Positions 1 through 6,461 of a stretch of 17,802 nucleotides of DNA are shown piece after piece. Position numbers and translations under genes: made by a program. The notes under the pieces are model-generated. The model ran no database searches. It had not been told where the DNA came from and worked only from the letters and a program-made list of their open reading frames with translations. Source of the stretch: an uncultured Oscillospiraceae bacterium (GTDB lineage Bacteria > Bacillota > Clostridia > Oscillospirales > Oscillospiraceae); assembly GCA_905233785.1 (NCBI GenBank), contig CAJOCV010000023.1, forward strand, positions 1 through 17,802. Direction: 5' to 3'. Each line of letters starts with the position of its first letter. Positions within the stretch are counted from its first letter, which is position 1.

Positions 1-147
1 AGACCGCAGGGAATACTCCTGTATTTTCAAGGGCTGGAACGAAGCATCGACCCAAACCTGCCCGCGAAAACCGGCAGTGGTTCGAATCCACCAAGCCTAA
101 GCAAGCGCGGATGTTTCCCTTCTCTCTGACGCGCCCTCTTTGGCCTC
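1..147. other. Unassigned left edge, no gene supported
   Basis: None of the three plus-strand frames gives a recognisable protein end, and the minus strand is downstream of the PSP1 gene's terminator. A short hairpin with a tRNA T-arm look (stem GTGG/CCAC around TTCGAAT, 77-91) is present. The flanking bases do not form an acceptor stem or anticodon arm, so I do not call a tRNA. The stretch may be the end of a feature that lies mostly outside the window. Confidence 0.4.
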
Positions 148-199
148 AAAAAGCAACCCCCGTCCCATGAAGCGCTTATTTCACGGGACAGGGGTTGCT
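148..199 (-). terminator. Terminator of the holB–PSP1 unit
   Basis: A long imperfect hairpin spans 152-199: the arms AGCAACCCC and GGGGTTGCT pair, then after one mismatch GTCCC pairs with GGGAC. Read on the minus strand it is followed at once by five T residues (152-148). It begins 15 bases past the stop codon of the PSP1 gene. This is the layout of an intrinsic terminator for the minus-strand unit. The T run is on the minus side only, so termination of plus-strand transcription is less likely. Confidence 0.85.
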
Positions 200-214
200 C
201 ATGGAGCAGCGGAG

Positions 215-1501
215 TCACTTTTCGCCGGTTTTGGGGCGGGGCTTGTGGTAGTGACGGCGGGGCTTTGTGGAAAAAGCCTCGCCCTCCGGCTTTGCGGAAG
301 CGGCACGGGTATCGACCCTCACAGCCTTCGTGCCGGGCTTCTGGTTGGGCTTCTTGTCCCTTTTCTCCTTCTGACCGGACTGGGGCTTCGGCTCCGCCCC
401 CTTTCTCTCCGGCTTATTTGCGTTGTAACGGTGGTTTCTCCTTGCGTCGGGAGCCTTCTCGGCGGGCTCAAGGCTCTTCTCCGCCGGGAGCCCGCCGTCC
501 TTTGCAGGGCGGCGATTGCGGCGATTGCGGCGGCCGCGTTTGTCGCCGTCCTCCTCCGCCGCCGCGGCGGCGGAGGGCTCGGGCACCACCAGTATGGGCA
601 CGGCCCATTCGTCCTCAGGCTCCTCTTCCTCCTGAACGGGCGGGACATAGTTTAGCACATGCGGCGGCTCCTCCCCGTCTTTGGGGCGGCCGCCCGGCAC
701 GGCGCAGAGCTCGTTTGCGGTATAGACATGCAGCGCGTCGTCCCGTTCGTCATCCAGGCGCACTTTCACGGACTGGCGCAGGAGGTTGACGGACACGGCT
801 GTGCCGTAACCGTCCTTGGTCTCCACAAACGCGCCTTGCTTGGGAACCTTTTTGATGAGATCCTCATAGGCCGCCTGCTCATAGCGCAGGCAGCACATGA
901 GCCTGCCGCAGCTGCCGGAAATCTTGGTGGGATTCAGGGAAAGGGACTGCACCTTCGCCATCTTGGTGGAAACCGGCTGGAAATCCTCCAAAAACTGGTG
1001 GCAGCAGTAGGGTCTGCCGCAGATGCCGATACCGCCGAGCATCTTCGCCTCGTCGCGAACACCGATCTGCCGCAGCTCAATCCGGTTGCGGAAGATACCG
1101 GCCAAATCCTTCACCAGCTCGCGAAAGTCCACTCTGCCGTCAGCGGTGAAAAAGAACATGGTCTTGTTCCCCTCGAAGTTGCACTCCACATCCACCAGCT
1201 TCATCTCGAGCCCGTGCTCGGCGATCTTCTTCTGGCAGATTTCAAAGGCCTCCCTCTCCCGCTTCTTATTCAGCTCCGCTACGCGCAAATCATCCGCCGT
1301 GGCGATGCGCGCCACGGGGCGCAGCGGCTGCACCACGGAATTGTCCTCCACCGGGTGATTGCCTCGAACCACGTCGGCCATTTCAAGCCCCTTGGAGGTC
1401 TCCACGATCACCTTGTCCCCGGTATGGATGTCCAGATTCCTGGGCGAGAAATAATAGCTCTTGCCCCGATTCTTGAATTTGATACTGACTACATCAACCA
1501 A
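215..1501 (-). CDS. PSP1-domain protein, RicT/YaaT-like, with long charged tail
   Basis: 428 residues from a TTG start at 1501. The start is chosen because GAGG lies 10 bases upstream, at the end of holB, and because family similarity begins at VDVVSIKF. The conserved PSP1 core covers about residues 1-270 and has the family's cysteine clusters GICGRPYCC (C161, C166, C167) and SCGRLMCC (C198, C203, C204). In B. subtilis RicT (YaaT) cysteines of this kind help the RicAFT complex bind iron-sulfur clusters. That complex acts with RNase Y in mRNA maturation and affects sporulation and competence. Residues about 270-428 are unlike the roughly 275-residue B. subtilis protein: an acidic stretch (EEEEPEDE), then a Lys/Arg/Pro/Asn-rich, probably disordered tail with an RGRRNRRNRR block. 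It follows holB after 5 bases, the same order as holB-yaaT in B. subtilis. The family call is firm. The precise role in this organism is inferred. Confidence 0.9.
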   Translation of the reverse strand: MVDVVSIKFKNRGKSYYFSPRNLDIHTGDKVIVETSKGLEMADVVRGNHPVEDNSVVQPLRPVARIATADDLRVAELNKKREREAFEICQKKIAEHGLEMKLVDVECNFEGNKTMFFFTADGRVDFRELVKDLAGIFRNRIELRQIGVRDEAKMLGGIGICGRPYCCHQFLEDFQPVSTKMAKVQSLSLNPTKISGSCGRLMCCLRYEQAAYEDLIKKVPKQGAFVETKDGYGTAVSVNLLRQSVKVRLDDERDDALHVYTANELCAVPGGRPKDGEEPPHVLNYVPPVQEEEEPEDEWAVPILVVPEPSAAAAAEEDGDKRGRRNRRNRRPAKDGGLPAEKSLEPAEKAPDARRNHRYNANKPERKGAEPKPQSGQKEKRDKKPNQKPGTKAVRVDTRAASAKPEGEAFSTKPRRHYHKPRPKTGEK

Positions 1502-1506
1502 TGTGT

Positions 1507-2316
1507 TTATTCCTCGTTTCCGTTGCTGTCGATGGCGTTTACCGACAGCAGGCCAAAAATGTGTTTCACACCGACATTGACCCGCAGCATGTCCGAGCAT
1601 CGCTCCGCCAGTGTATGCAGCCGCGTCAGCTCCCGGACCGAAAGCCCCAGGTCGCTCTTGCGGCGGCAAAGCATCTCCGCCGTCAGCGCGGCCACGCAGT
1701 CCGCGAACGCGGCGGCGGCACGGTTGTCCATGCCTTCGTTCTTCTGACACCAGCGCAGAAGCTCCGCGTCTCCGCCCCCGGCAACGGCTCTGACAAAGCT
1801 CTCGGCCAGCTTCGCGCTCTCCTCGTCCGCCTCGGCCTCCTGCGTATTCAGGCTCATCTCAGCGCAGCGGGAGCGCACCGTCGGCAGAAGAAGGGAGGTA
1901 TTCTGCGCGCAAAGCAGGAAGATAACTCCCTCGGGCGGCTCCTCCAGCAGCTTCAGCGCCGCATTCTGTGCCTGGACGTTCATCGTATCGGCGTCCTCAA
2001 TGATATAGACCTTGCGCTCGCTCTCGTTGGGAAGCACCGCCGCGTCGGCCGAGAGCTCACGCACCTGATCCACGACAATCTCCCGTCTGGGGCGCCCCTT
2101 GGAATCCGGGAGCCGCGTAACGGTAATGATGTCCGGGTGTATATTCGCCGCCGCCTTACGACAGGCGCGGCAGCTGCCGCAGGGCACGTCCGACCCGCGC
2201 CGGCAAACCGCTGCCGCCGCGATCTGACGCGCGAGCTGGCGGCTCTCGGCAGGATTGGCGGAGGATAGGATATACGCATGGCTCAAACGCGCAGGATCGT
2301 GAATCTGAAATGCCAT
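1507..2316 (-). CDS. holB: DNA polymerase III subunit delta'
   Basis: 269 residues. This is the clamp-loader subunit that works with delta and tau/gamma to load the beta clamp onto primed DNA. It has the AAA+ fold of the family but no usable Walker A loop (SSANPAESRQLA near residue 20), as expected for delta', which does not hydrolyse ATP. A zinc module is visible as C38, C46, C49 and C52 (CGSCRAC). The sensor region shows IIEDAD (105-110), ALKLLEEPPEG (120-130) and the SRC motif (149-151), the arginine-finger element that acts in trans on the neighbouring subunit. The ATG at 2316 has GGAGGGG 8 bases upstream. The gene has its own promoter and is followed after 5 bases by the PSP1 gene. The homologue in B. 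subtilis sits in the same order, so the assignment is strong. Confidence 0.93.
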   Translation of the reverse strand: MAFQIHDPARLSHAYILSSANPAESRQLARQIAAAAVCRRGSDVPCGSCRACRKAAANIHPDIITVTRLPDSKGRPRREIVVDQVRELSADAAVLPNESERKVYIIEDADTMNVQAQNAALKLLEEPPEGVIFLLCAQNTSLLLPTVRSRCAEMSLNTQEAEADEESAKLAESFVRAVAGGGDAELLRWCQKNEGMDNRAAAAFADCVAALTAEMLCRRKSDLGLSVRELTRLHTLAERCSDMLRVNVGVKHIFGLLSVNAIDSNGNEE

Positions 2317-2345
2317 GTACCTGTCCCCTCCGTTTCCTTCGATTT

Positions 2346-2374
2346 ATTTTACAGTTTTTCCGCCATATAGTCAA
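2346..2374 (-). promoter_or_regulatory. Promoter of holB
   Basis: On the minus strand TTGACT (2374-2369) and TAAAAT (2351-2346) are separated by exactly 17 bases. Each matches the vegetative sigma consensus at five of six positions. Transcription would begin near 2339, leaving a leader of about 23 bases that contains the GGAGGGG ribosome binding site. Confidence 0.8.
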
Positions 2375-2435
2375 CTGCATCTTTTGATTGCGGAAACCCC
2401 GACCCGCCCATTCCCGTCCTTTGTCCGGCGCAGAT

Positions 2436-2475
2436 GAAACAGGGACGGCATGACCCAAAAGTCATGCCGTCCCTG
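2436..2475 (-). terminator. Terminator of rpmE
   Basis: A perfect 15-bp inverted repeat (2440-2454 with 2461-2475, arms CAGGGACGGCATGAC and GTCATGCCGTCCCTG) encloses a 6-base loop. It starts 39 bases after the rpmE stop on the minus strand. The T run on the minus side is short (TTTC), so the stem carries most of the signal. The symmetry means it could also slow plus-strand transcription. Confidence 0.8.
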
Positions 2476-2514
2476 CAAAACGCACGAAGCTGTTTTTGTA
2501 TCGCCGAAGGCCGA

Positions 2515-2715
2515 TTACTTGATGCCGTACTTCTTGTTGAACTTGTCAACGCGGCCGCTGGTATCGACCAGCTTCTGTTTACCGGTGTAGAAGGGGTGGC
2601 ACTTGGAGCAGATTTCAACGGTGATATTCTGCTTGGTGGAACCGGTCTCGATCACATTGCCGCAGGCGCAGCGAATGGTGGTCGGCTTATAGTTGGGATG
2701 GATCCCTGCTTTCAT
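2515..2715 (-). CDS. rpmE: 50S ribosomal protein L31, zinc-binding form
   Basis: 66 residues from MKAGIHPNY. An upstream in-frame ATG pair at 2736 is rejected because it overlaps the GAGGAG ribosome binding site, and because L31 proteins begin with MK(A/E)GIHP. Zinc ligands C16, C18, C37 and C40 (CACGN and CSKCHPFYTG) mark the C+ type, which needs zinc, rather than the zinc-free RpmE2/YtiA type. The C-terminal sequence TSGRVDKFNKKYG is typical of the family. L31 bridges the large and small ribosomal subunits. The gene is transcribed alone, with its own promoter and terminator. Nothing in the leader resembles a Zur box that I can identify with confidence. Confidence 0.97.
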   Translation of the reverse strand: MKAGIHPNYKPTTIRCACGNVIETGSTKQNITVEICSKCHPFYTGKQKLVDTSGRVDKFNKKYGIK

Positions 2716-2790
2716 TTTGCGTACGCTCCTCATCAAAGGCTGCCATGATTGTGCCCTCGCGAGCAGGCATAGTTACATGGCGCAAAGTGG

Positions 2791-2819
2791 AGTATAACAC
2801 AGCAGCGGGCGGAATGCAA
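2791..2819 (-). promoter_or_regulatory. Promoter of rpmE
   Basis: Minus-strand TTGCAT (2819-2814), a 17-base spacer, then TATACT (2796-2791), a five-of-six match to TATAAT. The -35 is weaker (TTG then three mismatches). Transcription would start near 2784, about 70 bases ahead of the L31 start codon. The heptamer array ends 15 bases upstream of the -35. Confidence 0.65.
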
Positions 2820-2834
2820 GGCTTTTCTTAGAAA

Positions 2835-2904
2835 AAAGTGGCCAGTGGTCAGTAGCCAGTGGTCAGTGGTCAGTGAATGGTGAATAGTGAATAGTGAATA
2901 GTTG
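2835..2904. repeat. Ten-unit degenerate heptamer array
   Basis: Cut into sevens from 2835, the sequence reads aaagtgg, ccagtgg, tcagtag, ccagtgg, tcagtgg, tcagtga, atggtga, atagtga, atagtga, atagttg. Eight of the ten units keep AGTG at positions 3-6 of strict 7-base periodicity; unit 3 has AGTA, unit 7 has GGTG and unit 10 has AGTT. The 5' half follows (C/T)CAGTGG and the 3' half ATAGTGA, so the array grades from one subtype to the other. It lies between the addA stop and the rpmE promoter and encodes nothing recognisable. Confidence 0.85.
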
Positions 2905-2905
2905 C

Positions 2906-2945
2906 GGTGTCCCCTTTGGGGACGTATTATAATCTAAGCGACACC
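2906..2945. repeat. Nested inverted repeats abutting addA stop
   Basis: GGTGTC (2906-2911) and GACACC (2940-2945) form outer inverted ends. Inside, GTCCCC (2909-2914) and GGGGAC (2918-2923) form a tight 6-bp hairpin with a 3-base loop. The two pairings share bases, so they exclude each other. On the minus strand the element directly follows the addA stop codon, but it lacks a T run, so it is not a convincing terminator. It touches the heptamer array and may belong to the same dispersed repeat element. Confidence 0.5.
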
Positions 2946-5900
2946 TTAACGATTTACGATTCCCTCTTCTCTCTTCACTTTCACGACCACTGTTTCCCCC
3001 GCGGACAAAAAGTACAGCGCGCATTCTTTGACGGGCTTTTGGAAGATGCGCGTGAGGGCGCGGGCGTAAGCGCTGAGCTGGGGGGTATAGAACGCAGCGC
3101 GTTCTTCGCATTCGGCGCGGCTGCGGAGCCGGTCGGTCTTGTAGTCGATGATCGTGAGCGCACCCTCCTCCTCGAGGCAGCAGTCCACCACGCCCTGCAG
3201 CAGAAGCTCCTCTCCGGGTTCTGTGCCGAGCAGCTCTCCCGCGTCCACCAGCAGGGAGAACTTAAACTCCCGGTGCAGCACCGGAGCGGAGAGCATCCGC
3301 TTTCCGAGCGGGGAGGCAAAGAGCTTGTAAACCGCCTCGGCGTCCACAGCCTCGGCTTCCCGATCGGTGAGGAAGCGCTCGCGGCGCAGCCGCTCGATCT
3401 CGGCGCGCACCGCGTCCAGGCTGCCGCTTTGGGAAAAGTCCATATATTGCAGCACCAGATGGGTGGCGGTGCCTTTTTCCGTGCCGCTGAGCGGCTTCTG
3501 CTCTCGCGAAAAGTCCGGCATCCGGAAGGGGTGGCGCCTCTTCGGCAGCAGCGCCTGCGCCTCCTCATCCGGCTCCATGCGCCCCTTGAGTTCGGTGGCC
3601 GTCAGCTTGGAGGGAAGTGTCTCGGCGCTCTTGTGGGCGTAACGGAAGGCCAGATTGCGTCTGAGCGCGGCGGCAGCCTCAGCGTCCGCTTCGGCGCTTT
3701 GGACGCCCTCCTCCCCGGCGTCCGCTGTCTGCGCTGTTTCGCAGATGCGCAGGGCGAAATGCTTCCCGCCGTCAGCCAGCGAGGCGCGGATCAGCCAGTC
3801 CGCCGGGCTCTGCGCCTTGACCAGCGCCTCCACCGCCATGGGCACGGTGAGCGTACTGCGCGCGTTCTCCACGGCTTTTTCCGGATCCTTGAGCGCGGCG
3901 GTGACGATCAGCCGTTCCTTCGCGCGGGTCAGCGCCACATACAAAAGCCGCAGCTCCTCCGAAAGCATCTCCCGCTCCAGGCGCAGCCTGATGGCGCTGC
4001 GGGCGAGCGTCGGGTACTCGACGCGGCGCTTTAAATCCGTGCGTTTCGGGCCGAGTCCCAAGGTCGGGTGCACCAGTACGGCGGCCTTACTGTCCTGCCG
4101 GTTGAACTGCCGCCCGGCGTCGCAGAGGAAGACCACGGGAAATTCCAGACCTTTGGACTTGTGAACGGACAAAATCTGCACGGCCGCCGCCCCGTCGGAG
4201 CCGAGGGCGGGCTCCTCGCCGCGCTCGCTGAGCCTGCGCAGCCAGAGCGCATAGCGGTGCAGTCCCCGGTAGCCGGTGCTCTCAAACCGCTCGGAGAGCT
4301 TCACCATGGCCATGAGCCGTGCGCGGCGGCGGCTGCCGTCCGGCATGGCGGAGGCGACTGCGATCAGATCCGTCTCCTCCATCAGCCGCCAGGTAAGATC
4401 AACGGCGTTCAGATCGGGCGCCTCCTGCCGCAGGCGTTCGAGAAGGCGCGCGAAGGCGCGGCTTTTCTCATCCTCCTTCGCGTCCAGCAGCAGCGCGCCG
4501 TAGAGGTCGCCCCGCCGTGAGCGAGCGCGGATGCGCGCGAGCTCGTCCGGCGCAAAGCGGAAGCAGGGAGAGCGCAGCACAGCGATGAGCGGAATGTCCT
4601 GGTGGGGGTTGTCCACGACCGCCAGCATACTCATCAGGGTGGAAATTTCCACGCTGCTGTAGAAGCCGCCGCCCTGCCCGCTGCCTACGGGGACGCCCGC
4701 GCGCGCAAGCTCCCGCCGGTAGACCGCGCCCGCCTTGTTCACCGAGCGCAGCAGGATGGCGACGTCCCCGTAGCGGATGGGGCGCGCCGCGCCGCGCTCT
4801 GTCACTGTGACGCCGGAATCCACCAGCCGCCGGATCTCCCGCGCGACGAAGGCGGCCTCCAGCGCTGTCTTGTCCGGGCTCTCCTCCTCGCCGCCCTGGG
4901 GCAGCCGCAGGAGCTTCAGCTCCGGAACCGGCGCATCGCCGGGGTAGTCGGCTCCATAGCGCAGAGCCGCCGCCTCATCGTAGTCAAGATCGCCCAGCGC
5001 CTTGGACATACACAGGGAGAAGACCGCGTTTGCGCCCTCCAAAATTTCCCGCCGGGAGCGGAAGTTTTCCCGCAGCAGGATGCGCCCCGGCTCGCCGGGC
5101 TCCGGCGCGTCGGCGTAGGATTCATATTTTTCGGTGAAGATCGTGGGGTCTGCCAGGCGGAAACGGTAGATCGACTGCTTCACATCCCCCACGAGAAAGA
5201 GGTTTTTCCCGTCCCGGGAGATGGCGCGGAAGATGGCGTCCTGCACCCGGCTCACATCCTGGTATTCGTCCACCATGATCTCGTCAAAGCGCTCGGAAAC
5301 CGCGCGGGCAAGCGCGGTGGGACTGCCGTCCTCCTCGGTGAGAAGCCGGGCGGCCATGTGCTCCAGATCCGCGTAATCCAGCAGGTTCGCGCGGCGCTTG
5401 TCGCGGCTGTACTCCTTTTCAAAGTCCAGCACCAGCCGCAGCAGCGCGCTCATGGCGGGCTCCGTCGCCGCCATGTCGGCAAGGAGCTTTTCCGAGGGAT
5501 CGCTGAAGACCCTTTGCAGCTCCTCCATAGCCTTTTTGCAGGCATCCCGTCGCTCCTTGACAAAGGCCGCCGTATCGGGATCGTCATATTTGACCAGCCG
5601 CCCCAGCGCGGGGAAGGGGACGGGCAGCGCTTTCCGCGCCGCGTCCCAGCCGGTATCCAGCGCCCGGCGGAGATCGCGCAGCGCGCTCGCCGTCACGTCA
5701 AAGCTGGGGTAGTAGGCTTTTTGGATTTTTTCGTCGCGGCGCACAAGGGGCATCAGGCGCTCCAGCTCCGCGCACCAATAGGCAAGCCGCTCCCGCGCGC
5801 GTTCAAGGATTTCCTGCCCCCAGAGGGTTTCCCCCACATCTCCGTGACTCTCGCGCAGAAGCCTCACCTGCTCAGCCGCCCAGGCCTCCGGCCGCGCGTG

Positions 5901-6461
5901 GCACTGCATCTTGTCGTAGAGCGTCAGCGCAAGCTCCGCAAGACGCCGGTCGTCCCGCCCGGCGCCCACGGTGTCCGCCAGCAGCGCAAAGCCCGGCAGC
6001 TCCGCCTGCTTTTCGTAGCAGCGCTCCAGCGTGCGCTCCAGGGCGGCGGCGCGCATGGCGGCGGCACGCTCGGTATCCACGATTTTGAAATCGGGGCTCA
6101 GCGCGAGCCGATGCGCGTTTTCCCGCAGAAGCTCGGCGCAGAAGCTGTGGATCGTGCCGATTTTCGCTCGGCGCACCAGGGCGCTCTGCCGACGCAGACG
6201 GCGATTCGCAGGATCGGCCGCCACAGCCTCGCTCAACGCCTGGGTGATCCGGCCGCGCAGTTCTCCGGCGGCGGCGCGGGTATAAGTGATGATGAGAAAG
6301 CGATCCAGATCCAGGGGCTGTTCTCCGTCCCGGATGCGGTGCAAGAGCCGCTCGGTGAGCACCTTGGTCTTGCCGCTGCCCGCCCCGGCGGAGATCAGCG
6401 TCGCCCCGCCCAGCCGCTCTATGGCGGCCTTCTGTGAACTTGTGGGTTTGAATTCAGCCAT
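2946..6461 (-). CDS. addA: ATP-dependent helicase/nuclease subunit A
   Basis: 1171 residues, usual for AddA. It is the 3'-5' UvrD-type helicase and nuclease half of AddAB, the Gram-positive counterpart of RecBCD, which resects double-strand breaks up to a Chi site and prepares 3' ends for RecA. Visible in order: Walker A SAGAGSGKT (24-32), TIHSFC (103-108), Walker B VDEYQD (397-402), VGDVKQSIYRFR (424-435), NFRSR (466-470), SVHKSKGLEFPVVF (765-778), LLYVALTRAKERL (839-851), and the C-terminal RecB-like nuclease with GTATH (997-1001), GVVD (1090-1093) and IDYKTD (1105-1110). The ATG at 6461 is chosen because the family's N-terminus (FKPTSSQKAAI) starts there. The ORF extends upstream only as addB antiframe. 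The start overlaps the addB stop by 8 bases, implying translational coupling. No clear terminator follows. Confidence 0.97.
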   Translation of the reverse strand: MAEFKPTSSQKAAIERLGGATLISAGAGSGKTKVLTERLLHRIRDGEQPLDLDRFLIITYTRAAAGELRGRITQALSEAVAADPANRRLRRQSALVRRAKIGTIHSFCAELLRENAHRLALSPDFKIVDTERAAAMRAAALERTLERCYEKQAELPGFALLADTVGAGRDDRRLAELALTLYDKMQCHARPEAWAAEQVRLLRESHGDVGETLWGQEILERARERLAYWCAELERLMPLVRRDEKIQKAYYPSFDVTASALRDLRRALDTGWDAARKALPVPFPALGRLVKYDDPDTAAFVKERRDACKKAMEELQRVFSDPSEKLLADMAATEPAMSALLRLVLDFEKEYSRDKRRANLLDYADLEHMAARLLTEEDGSPTALARAVSERFDEIMVDEYQDVSRVQDAIFRAISRDGKNLFLVGDVKQSIYRFRLADPTIFTEKYESYADAPEPGEPGRILLRENFRSRREILEGANAVFSLCMSKALGDLDYDEAAALRYGADYPGDAPVPELKLLRLPQGGEEESPDKTALEAAFVAREIRRLVDSGVTVTERGAARPIRYGDVAILLRSVNKAGAVYRRELARAGVPVGSGQGGGFYSSVEISTLMSMLAVVDNPHQDIPLIAVLRSPCFRFAPDELARIRARSRRGDLYGALLLDAKEDEKSRAFARLLERLRQEAPDLNAVDLTWRLMEETDLIAVASAMPDGSRRRARLMAMVKLSERFESTGYRGLHRYALWLRRLSERGEEPALGSDGAAAVQILSVHKSKGLEFPVVFLCDAGRQFNRQDSKAAVLVHPTLGLGPKRTDLKRRVEYPTLARSAIRLRLEREMLSEELRLLYVALTRAKERLIVTAALKDPEKAVENARSTLTVPMAVEALVKAQSPADWLIRASLADGGKHFALRICETAQTADAGEEGVQSAEADAEAAAALRRNLAFRYAHKSAETLPSKLTATELKGRMEPDEEAQALLPKRRHPFRMPDFSREQKPLSGTEKGTATHLVLQYMDFSQSGSLDAVRAEIERLRRERFLTDREAEAVDAEAVYKLFASPLGKRMLSAPVLHREFKFSLLVDAGELLGTEPGEELLLQGVVDCCLEEEGALTIIDYKTDRLRSRAECEERAAFYTPQLSAYARALTRIFQKPVKECALYFLSAGETVVVKVKREEGIVNR

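Noticed and set aside
77..91. A tRNA gene suggested by the TTCGAAT loop
   Set aside because: The stem is only four pairs with an A-C mismatch below it, and no matching acceptor strand or anticodon arm is present within the available bases.
659..1747. Plus-strand open frame (362 codons) opposite the PSP1 gene
   Set aside because: It is antisense to a conserved gene with clear cysteine motifs; the His/Leu-rich translation has no family features.
1502..1750. Upstream extension of the PSP1 gene to 1750
   Set aside because: The extra 83 residues overlap the end of holB in another frame and are not family-like. The TTG at 1501 has a proper ribosome binding site and starts at the conserved N-terminus.
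2835..2945. CRISPR array
   Set aside because: The units are 7 bases long without spacers, and no cas genes are nearby.
4602..6437. Long plus-strand open frame (611 codons) opposite addA
   Set aside because: It is antisense to well-conserved AddA motifs. Its protein is a low-complexity Arg/His/Gly/Leu sequence typical of GC-rich antisense frames, without a ribosome binding site or family similarity.
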